Below are positions 42,728 to 53,826 of a stretch of DNA of 64,000 nucleotides, piece after piece. The position numbers and the translations under genes are program-made. How positions within the stretch are numbered: the stretch's first letter is position 1; each line of letters begins with the position of its first letter. Origin of the DNA: Thermoplasmata archaeon. Its GTDB lineage: Archaea; Thermoplasmatota; Thermoplasmata; Lutacidiplasmatales; UBA184. The stretch is taken from NCBI GenBank assembly GCA_021816865.1, contig JAKAWX010000007.1:24595-88594 (forward strand), read 5' to 3'. The notes below the pieces were generated by a model. It ran no database searches and was not told where the DNA came from. It worked only from the letters and a program-made list of their open reading frames with translations.

Positions 42728-44333
42728 GGGTCGCGACCTCCTTGCGGGCGAGCGCGGCCCGCACTAAGGCGAGGTAGAGCGGGTGGGGCGCCTCGGGCCG
42801 GGAGAGGAACTCGGGATGGTACTGGACCCCGACGAAGAACGGATGGCCCGGCAGCTCGAAGACCTCCACCCGGCCGTCGACGGCGGAGCCGGTGACGACG
42901 AGCCCCGCTTCGCGGAACCGATCGAGGTACTTCGGGTTGATCTCGTAACGGTGCCGGTGACGCTCCCAGACCTCGGTCTTGTGGTAGACGTCGGCGATCC
43001 TCGAGCCGGGGGCGAGGATCACGCGCTGGGCGCCGAGCCGCATCGTACCGCCCAGGTCGTTCAGCCCCTTCTGGGTCTCGAGCAGGCAGACCACGGGGTC
43101 GGGTCCGTCCGGGTCGACCTCGGTCGAGTTCGCCCGCTCGAGCCCGAGGACGTGGCGCGCGAACTCGATCGCGGCCATCTGGAAGCCGTAGCAGACGCCG
43201 AGGTACGGGATCCCCGTGGTGCGCGCGATCTCGATCGCCCGGATCTTCCCCTCGACGCCCCGCGTCCCGAACCCTCCGGGAACGAGGACCGCGTCCGAGC
43301 GCTCGAGCCGCGCGACGAGGGAGGGGTTGCGCGGGATGTCCTCGGAATCGTACCACTGCAGGCGGATCTCGGTGCCGAGGTGGCCCTGGCAGTGGTGGAA
43401 CGCTTCCGTGTGCGAAAGGTAGGCGTCGCGAAGCTCGGTGTACTTCCCCACGACCGCGACCTCGATCGAGCCTTCGCACCTCCGGTACGTGGCCAGGAAC
43501 TCCTTCCAGGCGGTGAAGTCCGGCGGCCGCTCGGGAAGACCGAGGAGCCGAACGAGGAGCGAGCCGACCCCCTGGGCCTCGAGGACGAGCGGGACCTCAT
43601 AGATCAACGGCTGATCCGGGACCGAGATCACCGCCTCCGGGGGCACGTCGCAGAAGAGGGAGATCTTCGCCTTGATGTCGGGCGAGAGGGGAGCGGGGCC
43701 GCGGGCGATGATCAGGTTCGGCCGGATCCCGATCGCCCGCAGCTCGCGGACCGAGTGCTGGGTGGGCTTCGTCTTCGCCTCACCGACGGGGCCCACGACC
43801 GGCACGAGCGTCGTGTGGACGAACGCCATGTGGCCCTGGCCGAGCTCGTAGGAGAGCTCGCGCAGCGCCTCGAGGAACGGCATCGACTCGATGTCGCCCA
43901 CGGTCCCGCCGACCTCGACCAGGATCACGTCGGCGCCCGCGGCCTGGGCGACCTCACGGATCGTTCGCTTGATCTCGCCGGTGACGTGGGGGATGATCTG
44001 AACGGTGTTGCCGAGGTAGTCGCCCCGCCGCTCCTTCTCGATGACGGCTCGGTAGATCTTCCCCGTCGTGAGGTTGTGCGTGCCGACCAGGCTCTGGCCG
44101 AGGAACCGCTCGTAGTTGCCGAGGTCGAGGTCGGCCTCGGTCCCGTCGTCCAGCACGAACACCTCACCGTGCTGGTACGGGTTCATCGTGCCGGCGTCCA
44201 CGTTGAGGTACGGATCGATCTTGAGGATCGTGACCGGTATCCCGCGCGCCTTGAGCAGGCGGCCGAGCGACGAGGTCGTGATCCCTTTCCCGAGGCCCGA
44301 GATGACCCCGCCACTGACCACGATGACCTTCAC
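42699..44333 (-). CDS. pyrG: CTP synthase
   Basis: The protein is 544 residues from the GTG at 44333. The synthase domain begins KVIVVSGGVISGLGKGITTSSLGRLLK (P-loop), followed by IDPYLNVDAGTMNPYQHGEVFVL and EVGGTVGDIES. The glutaminase domain has YLGVCYGFQ with the nucleophile Cys and VQYHPEF with the catalytic His. It aminates UTP to CTP, the last step of pyrimidine nucleotide synthesis. It heads the pyrG-aspS-mcm run; a minus-strand GTTTTATG at 44368-44375 is a TATA-like box about 38 nt upstream. Confidence 0.96.
   Translation of the reverse strand: MKVIVVSGGVISGLGKGITTSSLGRLLKARGIPVTILKIDPYLNVDAGTMNPYQHGEVFVLDDGTEADLDLGNYERFLGQSLVGTHNLTTGKIYRAVIEKERRGDYLGNTVQIIPHVTGEIKRTIREVAQAAGADVILVEVGGTVGDIESMPFLEALRELSYELGQGHMAFVHTTLVPVVGPVGEAKTKPTQHSVRELRAIGIRPNLIIARGPAPLSPDIKAKISLFCDVPPEAVISVPDQPLIYEVPLVLEAQGVGSLLVRLLGLPERPPDFTAWKEFLATYRRCEGSIEVAVVGKYTELRDAYLSHTEAFHHCQGHLGTEIRLQWYDSEDIPRNPSLVARLERSDAVLVPGGFGTRGVEGKIRAIEIARTTGIPYLGVCYGFQMAAIEFARHVLGLERANSTEVDPDGPDPVVCLLETQKGLNDLGGTMRLGAQRVILAPGSRIADVYHKTEVWERHRHRYEINPKYLDRFREAGLVVTGSAVDGRVEVFELPGHPFFVGVQYHPEFLSRPEAPHPLYLALVRAALARKEVATPVGVPPALA
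42736..42741 (-). promoter_or_regulatory. Shine-Dalgarno supporting the aspS CTG start
   Basis: On the minus strand GGAGGT lies inside the pyrG coding sequence, 8 nt before the CTG at 42727. Clear Shine-Dalgarno sequences are scarce in this window, which gives it weight. Confidence 0.5.
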
Positions 44334-44445
44334 GCGCGCCTCCGACCGCTCGTAGATGGGGAGGCGCATAAAACCTGTGCCGCGGGTTCCGGTCCGGGCC
44401 CCCGACGTACCCCCGACGGACCTCCGTCGGAACCGGCGGCCCTCT

Positions 44446-45222
44446 TCAGAACGGCACCCGGCGGCCCGAGGGGTCCCGGTGGAATCGACCGAAGTCCGCC
44501 ACGGCCGCCAAGCGGTCCGAACCGAAGACCGGGCCGTCCACGCAGACGTGGTACGGACCGAACGCGCAGGCATCGCACATCCCGAGGGCGCACTTCATGT
44601 GCCGCTCGAGCGAGCAGTAGACGGGAATCCCCCTCGGCCGGGCCAGGTCGACGACCTTGCGCATCATCACCTCGGGGCCGCACGTCCACACGGCATCGAA
44701 GCGCTCCGCACGGAGCTGGCGTTCGACGACGGCCGTGACGTACCCCTTCGCCCCCTCGGAGCCGTCGTCCGTCGCCACGTCGACTCGCGCGCCCATCGCT
44801 CGGAACCGGTCGGCGAAGAGGAGCTCGGAAGCCCGGACGGCGCCCAGGGCCACGGCGACCTCCGCTCCGCCCGCGCGGGCGAGCTCGGCCGCGGGCGCGA
44901 GGACCGCCGCCCCCGAGCCGCCCGCGACCACGAGGAGCCGCCGGGCCGAGAGGTCAAATCGGTTGCCGTACGGGCCCCGGATGCCGAGGAGGTCCCCGGG
45001 GCGGATCGCCTGGATCCGCGCGCTCGTGTCGCCCATGGTCTTGACGGTGATGCCCTTCGATCGGCCCACGGTGTACGAGAGCGACATCGGGAGCTCGTCC
45101 GCACCGGGGACCCAGACCATGACGAACTGGCCCGGGGCCGCCGCCGGTTCGAACGGGAACCGTAGGGTAACGGTCGACGGCGTCTCCTCGGTCCGCTCCG
45201 TGACCGGTACGACCGTGCGCAC
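44446..45222 (-). CDS. pyrK: Dihydroorotate dehydrogenase electron-transfer subunit, PyrK
   Basis: The protein is 258 residues from the GTG at 45222. The FAD-binding barrel has AAPGQFVMVWVPG and PMSLSYTVG; the NAD-binding domain has LLVVAGGSGAAVLAP; and the C-terminal Cys cluster CSLERHMKCALGMCDAC plus a later Cys (HVCVDGPVF) binds the 2Fe-2S centre. It passes electrons from PyrD to NAD+. It follows pyrD after 25 nt. The open frame upstream of 45222 overlaps pyrD and is not coding. Confidence 0.9.
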   Translation of the reverse strand: MRTVVPVTERTEETPSTVTLRFPFEPAAAPGQFVMVWVPGADELPMSLSYTVGRSKGITVKTMGDTSARIQAIRPGDLLGIRGPYGNRFDLSARRLLVVAGGSGAAVLAPAAELARAGGAEVAVALGAVRASELLFADRFRAMGARVDVATDDGSEGAKGYVTAVVERQLRAERFDAVWTCGPEVMMRKVVDLARPRGIPVYCSLERHMKCALGMCDACAFGPYHVCVDGPVFGSDRLAAVADFGRFHRDPSGRRVPF

Positions 45223-45247
45223 GGGTCGAGCTAGCGGTCGCTCGTTA

Positions 45248-46210
45248 TTACGCCTCGGTGGGACCGTTCCCGGCGGGGGCGCCGGCGGGCCGTCCGCGGG
45301 CCGGGTGGGCCGTGCCAACCGCGTCCTCGAGACGAGCGAAGCCGAGCTCGTCGAGCCGACCGGAAAGGTCCCGGGCGATCCGCCCGAAGACGCCGATGCC
45401 GTCGAACGTCACGGCCGTCCCGATCTCGACCGCGCGCGCGCCCGCCATGACGTACTCGAGGACGTCCTCGGCGCTCGATATCCCCCCGACGCCGATCACC
45501 GGGACCTTCACGCGCTCGAAGATCTGCCAGACGCAGGCCAGCCCGACCGGCTTGATGGCCGCCCCGCTCAGCCCACCGAGGCCGTGCGCCAGCACGGGTC
45601 GCCGTAGGCGGATGTCGATCGCGAGCCCGCGCAGCGTGTTGATCGCGCTCACGGCCGCGGCGCCTCCGCGCTCCGCCGCGGCGGCAAGGCCCGCCGGGTC
45701 GGAAGTGTTCGGGGTGATCTTCGCGATGACCGGGAGCGTCACCTCCGAGGTGACCGCCCGGACGATCCGTTCCACGTCCGCGGGATCGCTGCCGACCTCC
45801 GTCCCGTACCCCTCCGCGTGGGGACAGCTCAGGTTGAGCTCGACCGCGACCACGCCGGTCGTGGCGATGCGTCGGGCGAGGCGGGCGAACTCGCCGGCGT
45901 CACTGCCGAAGACCGACCCGATGACGGTTGCTCCCTGCGCCCGGGCCGCCGCGATCTCGCGGGGATACTCCTCGATTCCCGGGTTCGGAAGCCCCATCGC
46001 GTTGAGGAGGCCCCAGCGGTCGTACGTCTCGACGGTCGGGTTGGGGTACCCCCGGCGGGACTCGGACCCGATCGACTTCGTGATCACGCCCCCCGCCCCG
46101 GCGGCCCAGGCGCCCGCGAGCGAGTCGCCGCTTTCGCCCCAGATGCCCGAGGCGAGCAGCAACGGATTGCGCAGCGGGATCCCCCCCAGTCGAACCGCGA
46201 GGTCGGCCAC
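45248..46210 (-). CDS. pyrD: Dihydroorotate dehydrogenase catalytic subunit (class 1B)
   Basis: The protein is 320 residues. It has PLLLASGIWGESGDSL, the catalytic loop VELNLSCPH with the class 1B active-site Cys, then VIAKITPNTSD, AINTLRGLAID and VIGVGGISSAEDVLEYVMAGARAVEIGTA (FMN-phosphate site). It oxidises dihydroorotate to orotate; together with PyrK it is the NAD+-dependent form. The GTG start is 27 nt from a TATA-like element that also serves clpB on the other strand. The Ala/Gly/Pro tail of about 20 residues looks disordered. Confidence 0.95.
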   Translation of the reverse strand: MADLAVRLGGIPLRNPLLLASGIWGESGDSLAGAWAAGAGGVITKSIGSESRRGYPNPTVETYDRWGLLNAMGLPNPGIEEYPREIAAARAQGATVIGSVFGSDAGEFARLARRIATTGVVAVELNLSCPHAEGYGTEVGSDPADVERIVRAVTSEVTLPVIAKITPNTSDPAGLAAAAERGGAAAVSAINTLRGLAIDIRLRRPVLAHGLGGLSGAAIKPVGLACVWQIFERVKVPVIGVGGISSAEDVLEYVMAGARAVEIGTAVTFDGIGVFGRIARDLSGRLDELGFARLEDAVGTAHPARGRPAGAPAGNGPTEA

Positions 46211-46233
46211 GAACGCCGGCCACGGGTGGTGCC

Positions 46234-46241
46234 CTTAAATC
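46234..46241. promoter_or_regulatory. Single TATA-like element placed midway between divergent pyrD and clpB
   Basis: CTTAAATC lies in the 53-nt gap between the two start codons, 27 nt from the pyrD GTG and 26 nt from the clpB ATG. No other A+T-rich site exists in the gap, so one element would have to serve both leaderless genes, or act in only one direction at a time. Confidence 0.55.
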
Positions 46242-46263
46242 GGCTCGCTCCGATGGTCGGTCG

Positions 46264-48869
<2,606 letters not shown>

Positions 48870-48873
<4 letters not shown>

Positions 48874-49823
48874 CGCGGGGCGTGACCGTCGCGATCGTCG
48901 GTGCACCCGACATCGCGAAGGAGCTCGGGAAGAAGGGCACCGCCTCGGACCTCACGCTCTACAACACCGTCCACGACGACGCGGCGATCACGCTCGTCGA
49001 GCCGACCCAGTTCCCCGAGAAGTTCCCGCCGCTCCTCACCGCGCTCGCGATGGCGGACCATTGCCTGCTCGTTGTGCCCGAGCTCTCCCGCCCCGTCGCG
49101 GAGACGATCGCGACCGTCGAGCTCCACGACCTTCCGACGACCGTCGTGCTCGGCGCGTCGGTGGGCGACGCGGAGGTCGGCCGTGCCTTCAAGGGAAGCC
49201 GGCTCGCGTCCGCGCCCCGCGTGCCGCTCGACTTTCCGCGCCTGCGCGACCTGGTCGACGGCCTTGCGTCCCGCACCTCCGACGGCCCGGTCCGCGTGCC
49301 GATCGACCACGCCTTCCCGGTGAAGGGCGTCGGAGCGGTCGCTCTCGGGGTCGTCCGCCGCGGCGTCCTTCGGGCCCACGAGCGGCTCCGCCTCTACCCA
49401 ACGCCGAAATCGGTCGAGGTCCGTTCCCTCCAGGTCCACGATATCGACCGCAAGGAGGCGAACGCCGGCGAGCGGGTCGGCGTCGCCGTGAAGGGCGTCG
49501 AAGCCGACGAGATCTCCCGCGGCCAGACGCTGGCCCCCGAGGGGTCGCTCGTCGCGGGAGCCACGGTCGCGGTCGGTCCCCTCGAGCGGTGCCGGTACTA
49601 TCGGGGGGATGCGGGGCCGGGCGCACAGCTCCACCTCGCGCTCGGCCTGCAGGTCGTGCCGGCGATCCTCGACGAGCTCTCGCCCACGGGGGCGCGGGTC
49701 ACGGCCGACCGCCCGGTCGTCGGCGCGCCGGGAGACGTCGGGTACCTCCTCGACCTCTCGGTGCCCGCCGGCCCGCGTCTTTTTGCCCGCGCGGTCGTGC
49801 GCGCCGCCGAAGCGTCGCCGTAG
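48870..49823 (+). CDS. SelB-like (EF-Tu family) protein without GTPase motifs
   Basis: The protein is 317 residues. The N-terminal 150 residues have the outline of an EF-Tu G domain, but the P-loop is replaced (VAIVGAPDIAKELGKKGTAS) and neither a DxPGH nor an NKxD motif is present. Domains 2 and 3 follow: VPIDHAFPVKGVGAVALGVVRRGVLRAHERLRLYPTPKSVEVRSLQVHDID is close to EF-Tu/SelB domain 2. This matches the archaeal SelB-like paralogs whose role is unknown. Because the G motifs are lost it cannot work as a normal elongation factor. It is translationally coupled to clpB. Confidence 0.82.
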
Positions 49824-49891
49824 CCGCGGAGGGCGTCTACCGCCCGGGCCGAAAGGCCCGTGAGACGATCGAGGGGGTCGGGCGGCCCCGC

Positions 49892-51097
49892 TCAGGCGAA
49901 CATCGTGACGGACTCCTTGCGGAGCTCTTCCTCGCCGACGACCTTCTCGACCGCCCGGTCGAAGTCGGCCGCGGTGACGCTGTCGCGCTCTTCGCGGATC
50001 GCCCACATCCCGGCCTCGGTGCAGATCGCCCGGATGTCGGCCCCGGTGGCGCCCTCGCAGCGGGAGGCGAGCGCCTCGAAATCGACCGTCTCCCGGATCG
50101 CCATCCCGCGGGAATGGATCTTGAAGATCTCCGCACGGCCGACGAACGTCGGGACCGGGATCTCGATGATCCGGTCGAACCGCCCGGGGCGCAGGAGCGC
50201 GTCGTCGAGGATGTCCGGTCGGTTGGTCGCGGCGATGATCTTGACGTTCGACAGCGGCTCGAACCCGTCCATCTCGGCGAGGAGCTGCATGAGCGTCCGC
50301 TGGACCTCCCGGTCCCCGCTGGTCGCGACCTCGAGGCGCTTCGCACCGATCGAGTCGACCTCGTCGATGAAGATGATCGTCGGGGCCTTCTCGCGCGCGA
50401 GCTGGAACAGCTCGCGGACGAGGCGGGCGCCCTCGCCGATGTACTTCTGCACGAGCTCGCTGCCGACGAGCCGGACGAACGTCGCGTTCGTGTGGTGCGC
50501 GACCGCCTTCGCGATCATCGTCTTGCCGGTGCCCGGCGAACCGATCAGGAGCACGCCCTTCGGGGGGTCGACGCCGACCTTCTTGTAGAGGTCGGACCGC
50601 AGGAGGGGGTACTCGACCGCCTCGCGGATCTCGCGGACCTGCTCGGACAGCCCGCCGATATCCTGGTAGGTGACGTTCGGCTTGTCGACGATCTCGCTCG
50701 CGGTCACGAGCGGGTCGAGCGACGCCGGAAGGACGCCCATCACGGCGAGGGTCTGCTTGTTGAGCGCGACACGGCTCCCTACGGTGATCTTTCCGTGCTC
50801 GACGGTCTCGGCGGAGTTGACGACGAAGTCCGGGCCGGTCGACGACTTGACGATCACCCGGCCGTCGGTGAGGACGTCCCGGACGCTCCCGACGATGAGC
50901 GGAGGGTAGCGCAGGCGGTCGAGTTCCGTCTTGAGGCGCTTGACCTCCCGCTGGAGCCGGAGGATCTCGGCCTCCATGTAATGGCGCTCGCTCTCGACGC
51001 GCTTGATCGCCTCCGCGAGCTGGGTGTTCCGCAGCTCGAGGAAGTTGACCCGGTCGAACGCGTCGTGGGGGGTCGCGGGAGCTTCCGGATCGCTCAT
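49892..51097 (-). CDS. pan: Proteasome-activating nucleotidase PAN
   Basis: The protein is 401 residues. An N-terminal coiled coil (about 10-60) leads to an OB domain and one AAA domain with GSPGTGKTMIAKAVAHHTNATF, FIDEVDSIGAKR and LLRPGRFDRIIEIPVP. It forms hexameric rings that unfold substrates for the 20S proteasome. The usual C-terminal hydrophobic-Tyr-X docking tail is altered: the protein ends VTMFA, with Phe in the Tyr position. It is divergent from the pantoate kinase gene, and its start lies about 60 nt from the shared palindromic TATAAG element. Confidence 0.94.
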   Translation of the reverse strand: MSDPEAPATPHDAFDRVNFLELRNTQLAEAIKRVESERHYMEAEILRLQREVKRLKTELDRLRYPPLIVGSVRDVLTDGRVIVKSSTGPDFVVNSAETVEHGKITVGSRVALNKQTLAVMGVLPASLDPLVTASEIVDKPNVTYQDIGGLSEQVREIREAVEYPLLRSDLYKKVGVDPPKGVLLIGSPGTGKTMIAKAVAHHTNATFVRLVGSELVQKYIGEGARLVRELFQLAREKAPTIIFIDEVDSIGAKRLEVATSGDREVQRTLMQLLAEMDGFEPLSNVKIIAATNRPDILDDALLRPGRFDRIIEIPVPTFVGRAEIFKIHSRGMAIRETVDFEALASRCEGATGADIRAICTEAGMWAIREERDSVTAADFDRAVEKVVGEEELRKESVTMFA

Positions 51098-51153
51098 GGG
51101 GTTGCTTGCGTGGACACCGGCTCGACGAATCGAGCGAACTTAGAACAAGCCCG

Positions 51154-51161
51154 CTTATAAG
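51154..51161 (+). promoter_or_regulatory. TATA box (perfect palindrome CTTATAAG)
   Basis: CTTATAAG is centred 30 nt before the pantoate kinase GTG. Being self-complementary, it could also direct transcription leftward to pan, with a leader of about 30 nt. Confidence 0.6.
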
Positions 51162-51187
51162 TAGTCGTTACGCCGACGGGCACTACG

Positions 51188-52123
51188 GTGCCGATGAGCT
51201 CCGACCACGTGCGACGCGCGGCGGCGTTCGCCCCCGGACACGTCACGGGCATCTTCGCCCCCCGTACGGACGCGCGGGACCCGCGGGAGCGCGGCTCGGT
51301 CGGCGCCGGGGTCGTGCTCGAGCTCGGCGTGCGGGCGCTCGTGGTCCATCGACCGGCGGGCCCGCGACGGCTTCGGGTCACGGGCGACGTGGCGCGGTCC
51401 CTTGGGATCTCGCTCGAGGTCGCCCGTCGCCTCACCGCGACCGTTCCCGGGAGCGTGACGGTCCACCTTCGCCACGACCTCCCCATCGGTCAGGGGTTCG
51501 GCACGAGCGCGGCGGGGGCGACGGCCACGGCGCTCGCGCTGTCGCGCCTCGTCGGCCATCCGCGTGCCGACGCGCTCGCGACCGCCCACCTCGCGGACCT
51601 CTTCGGAGGGGGCGGCCTCGGGGGCGTTGCGGCGATCCTGGGAGGCGGCCTCGAAGTGCGGGTCCGCCCCGGGGTCCCCCCCTGGGGCGAGGTCCGCCAT
51701 GCTCCGTTCGGCCCCCCGTTCCTCGTCGGGGTGGTCGGCGACCCGATACCGTCCCCCGACGTCCTTCGCGACCCTCGGCGCTTGCGTCGGGTCGCCGAGG
51801 CGTGCTCGGGCTGGGAACGGCTGGTCGCGGACCCGTCCCCCGCGACGTTCTTCGCGCTGAGCGAGCGGTTCACCGACCGTGCCGGTCTGGCCGGGCCCCG
51901 CCTTCGGGCGGTCCTGCGGGGCCTGCGACGAACGAACACGCGGGCCGCCCAGGCCATGTTCGGTGGGTCGTTCGTGGCCCTGCCCGAGGGCCCGGCCGCG
52001 CGCCGCGCGGCCGTCGACTGGCTCGCGCGCTTCGGCGTGCGGGCGGTCGAGGTGCGAGCCGCCCGACGCGGCGCTCGGGTGCTCGGCCCGGCGGCCACCG
52101 CCCGCCCGCCGCAATCCTTTTAG
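51188..52123 (+). CDS. Pantoate kinase (GHMP family)
   Basis: The protein is 311 residues. AAAFAPGHVTGIFAPR at the N-terminus and GSVGAGVVLELGVRALV match archaeal pantoate kinase. The GHMP ATP-binding motif LPIGQGFGTSAAGATATALAL lies near 100-120. In archaea this enzyme phosphorylates pantoate, which is then joined to beta-alanine by phosphopantothenate synthetase in CoA biosynthesis; the latter is not adjacent. The start is the GTG at 51188 or the in-frame ATG at 51194. The L10e gene follows after 25 nt. Confidence 0.88.
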   Translation: MPMSSDHVRRAAAFAPGHVTGIFAPRTDARDPRERGSVGAGVVLELGVRALVVHRPAGPRRLRVTGDVARSLGISLEVARRLTATVPGSVTVHLRHDLPIGQGFGTSAAGATATALALSRLVGHPRADALATAHLADLFGGGGLGGVAAILGGGLEVRVRPGVPPWGEVRHAPFGPPFLVGVVGDPIPSPDVLRDPRRLRRVAEACSGWERLVADPSPATFFALSERFTDRAGLAGPRLRAVLRGLRRTNTRAAQAMFGGSFVALPEGPAARRAAVDWLARFGVRAVEVRAARRGARVLGPAATARPPQSF

Positions 52124-52126
52124 CGA
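52117..52126 (+). promoter_or_regulatory. TATA-like element for the L10e gene
   Basis: CCTTTTAGCG overlaps the pantoate kinase stop codon and is centred 28 nt before the L10e ATG. Confidence 0.4.
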
Positions 52127-52148
52127 GAGGGCCGTCTTCGCCGCGCCC

Positions 52149-52655
52149 ATGACGAGGAAGCCGGCCCGCATGTACCGTAAGGTGGAGGGCCAGGTCTACA
52201 CCCGACGGGAGTACATGGGAGGGGTCCCGAACTGCCGGATCACGCAGTTCGACACCGGCAATCTTCGCGAGGAGTTCCCGCTGAGCCTGACGCTCGACAC
52301 CGAGGAGGCGGCCCAGGTCCGCGACATCGCGCTCGAGGCGGCCCGCGTGAGCGCGGTCCGCGTCCTCGAAAAAGCGGCGCCGAACCAGTTCCACCTCAAG
52401 GTCCGGCGCTACCCGCACCAGATCCTGCGCGAGCACAAGATGGCGATGGGCGCCGGCGCCGACCGTATCTCGTCGGGCATGCGGGGCGCGTTCGGCAAGC
52501 CCGTCGGCCACGCGGTGCGCGCCGAGATCGGCGCGTCCCTGCTCACGGTCTACACGACGACGGCGCACCTTGCCGACGCCCGCGAGGCCCTGCGCAAGGC
52601 CGCCCACAAGCTGCCGGTGCCGACCCGCGTCACCGTCAACGAGCGGGCGTCGTAG
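52149..52655 (+). CDS. rpl10e: 50S ribosomal protein L10e (uL16)
   Basis: The protein is 168 residues: KPARMYRKVEGQVYTRREYMGGVPNCRITQFDTGN at the N-terminus and FHLKVRRYPHQILREHKMAMGAGADRISSGMRGAFGKPVG in the middle are L10e signatures; the latter loop reaches the peptidyl-transferase region. The ATG at 52149 is the natural start. The end overlaps the convergent universal stress protein gene by 20 nt. Confidence 0.96.
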   Translation: MTRKPARMYRKVEGQVYTRREYMGGVPNCRITQFDTGNLREEFPLSLTLDTEEAAQVRDIALEAARVSAVRVLEKAAPNQFHLKVRRYPHQILREHKMAMGAGADRISSGMRGAFGKPVGHAVRAEIGASLLTVYTTTAHLADAREALRKAAHKLPVPTRVTVNERAS

Positions 52656-53130
52656 CCACCGGCCGGACCACGAGCACCGGGCACGGTGCGTGGTTGACGA
52701 GGGCCGTCGATACGCTTCCGAGGAGGATGCGACGCGCGGTGGAGAGCCCCCGCGAACCGACCACGAGGAGGTCGGTCGGGTGCTCTTCGAGGTGCGAGAG
52801 GATCTCGTCCACGATGACCCCCTCGTCGCAGACCCCGGTGACGCTCGTCACTCCGGCGGCCTCGGCCGTGCGGATCGCGGTCTCGACGATCTCGCGGTAG
52901 CGGGCCAGCTCGCTCTCCGGCACCGCCGTCGGCACGTACGGTTCGCCGGACGTGACGTAGACCGGCACGAGCGGCGCGATAGAGAGGATGACGAGGCTGC
53001 TGCCGTAGTGTTTGGCGAGGTCGATCGCATAGTCGAAGGCGGCCGCCGAGTTCGGCGAGCCGTCGAGCGCCACGGTGATGCGGCTGAGGGCGACCGGCGT
53101 CACGGCGGAGCGAAGGGGCGGCCGATACAT
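52636..53130 (-). CDS. Universal stress protein (UspA family)
   Basis: The protein is about 164 residues from the ATG at 53130, or 155 from a GTG at 53103. It has SRITVALDGSPNSAAAFDYAIDLA at the start, VVGSRGLSTARRILLGSVSTALVNHAPCPVLVVRP at the end: the ATP-binding Gx2Gx9GS motif is visible. UspA proteins bind ATP or AMP and act in stress survival; the exact role is unknown. It stands alone, convergent with L10e and divergent from a zinc-ribbon protein gene. Confidence 0.88.
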   Translation of the reverse strand: MYRPPLRSAVTPVALSRITVALDGSPNSAAAFDYAIDLAKHYGSSLVILSIAPLVPVYVTSGEPYVPTAVPESELARYREIVETAIRTAEAAGVTSVTGVCDEGVIVDEILSHLEEHPTDLLVVGSRGLSTARRILLGSVSTALVNHAPCPVLVVRPVATTPAR

Positions 53131-53228
53131 CTCCGTTGCGCCCCCGCCGACCGCCCGCGAGGCGTCCGACGATCGCGCGGGTCGCCGCAATGGTTTTTAC
53201 GGTGGCGCCGTCTCAAGTTGAGTCGTAG

Positions 53229-53777
53229 GTGTCCACCGTGCCTCCCTCCTGCACGAACTGCGGCGGAAGCGACTTCGTCTGGGTCAACGACCTCAAGACC
53301 GGCTCGATCGGCGGGGGCTCGCTGTCGATCCGTTCCCGGGGCGAGCTCTCGCTCGGCACCCGCATCTGCCGCGGCTGCGGCCACGCCGACCTCTTCCTCA
53401 AGGACCCGTCGATCCTGAGGATGCCGCACACGTGGCGTCCGGGGGAGTTCGTCCCGATCGTTCCGCGACCGGCGGCGCCGCCGCCTCCGGCACCGATCAC
53501 CCCCGCCGCGCCGCCGGCGCCCCTTGCGACCCCGACGACGCCCGCGCCACCGCCCGCGGCGCCCGAAGCGCCTCCCCCGTTCTCCCACGCTCCGCCGGTC
53601 CTCGCGGAGGAACCGACGGCCGTGGCGCCTCCCCCCACCGAGTCCGCCCCGTCGACGGACGCCCGCGGCGCGCCCGAATCCCCGGCAACCTCCCCCGCCG
53701 ACGAAACATCCCGGAAGAAGTCGCCGCGCCGTCGCGCCTCCAAGGCGAAGGGCGCGGACCCACCCGACGAGTCGTAG
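53229..53777 (+). CDS. Zinc-ribbon protein with Pro/Ala-rich linker and basic tail
   Basis: The protein is 182 residues from the GTG at 53229. The first 60 residues hold a zinc ribbon, CTNCGGSDF and ICRGCGHADLF, separated by a short beta region. Residues about 80-160 are a Pro/Ala/Thr-rich, probably disordered linker, and the end (SRKKSPRRRASKAKG) is basic then acidic. The linker is too biased to be conserved, but the ribbon is credible. The function is unknown; nucleic-acid binding through the ribbon and basic tail is plausible. A T-rich element (GGTTTTTACGG) lies near 53191-53201. Confidence 0.65.
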   Translation: MSTVPPSCTNCGGSDFVWVNDLKTGSIGGGSLSIRSRGELSLGTRICRGCGHADLFLKDPSILRMPHTWRPGEFVPIVPRPAAPPPPAPITPAAPPAPLATPTTPAPPPAAPEAPPPFSHAPPVLAEEPTAVAPPPTESAPSTDARGAPESPATSPADETSRKKSPRRRASKAKGADPPDES

Positions 53778-53826
53778 GACCCCGGCGCCCGCCGGCGCCG
53801 AGCGGCCCCCGCGAGCGGTGCCGCCG

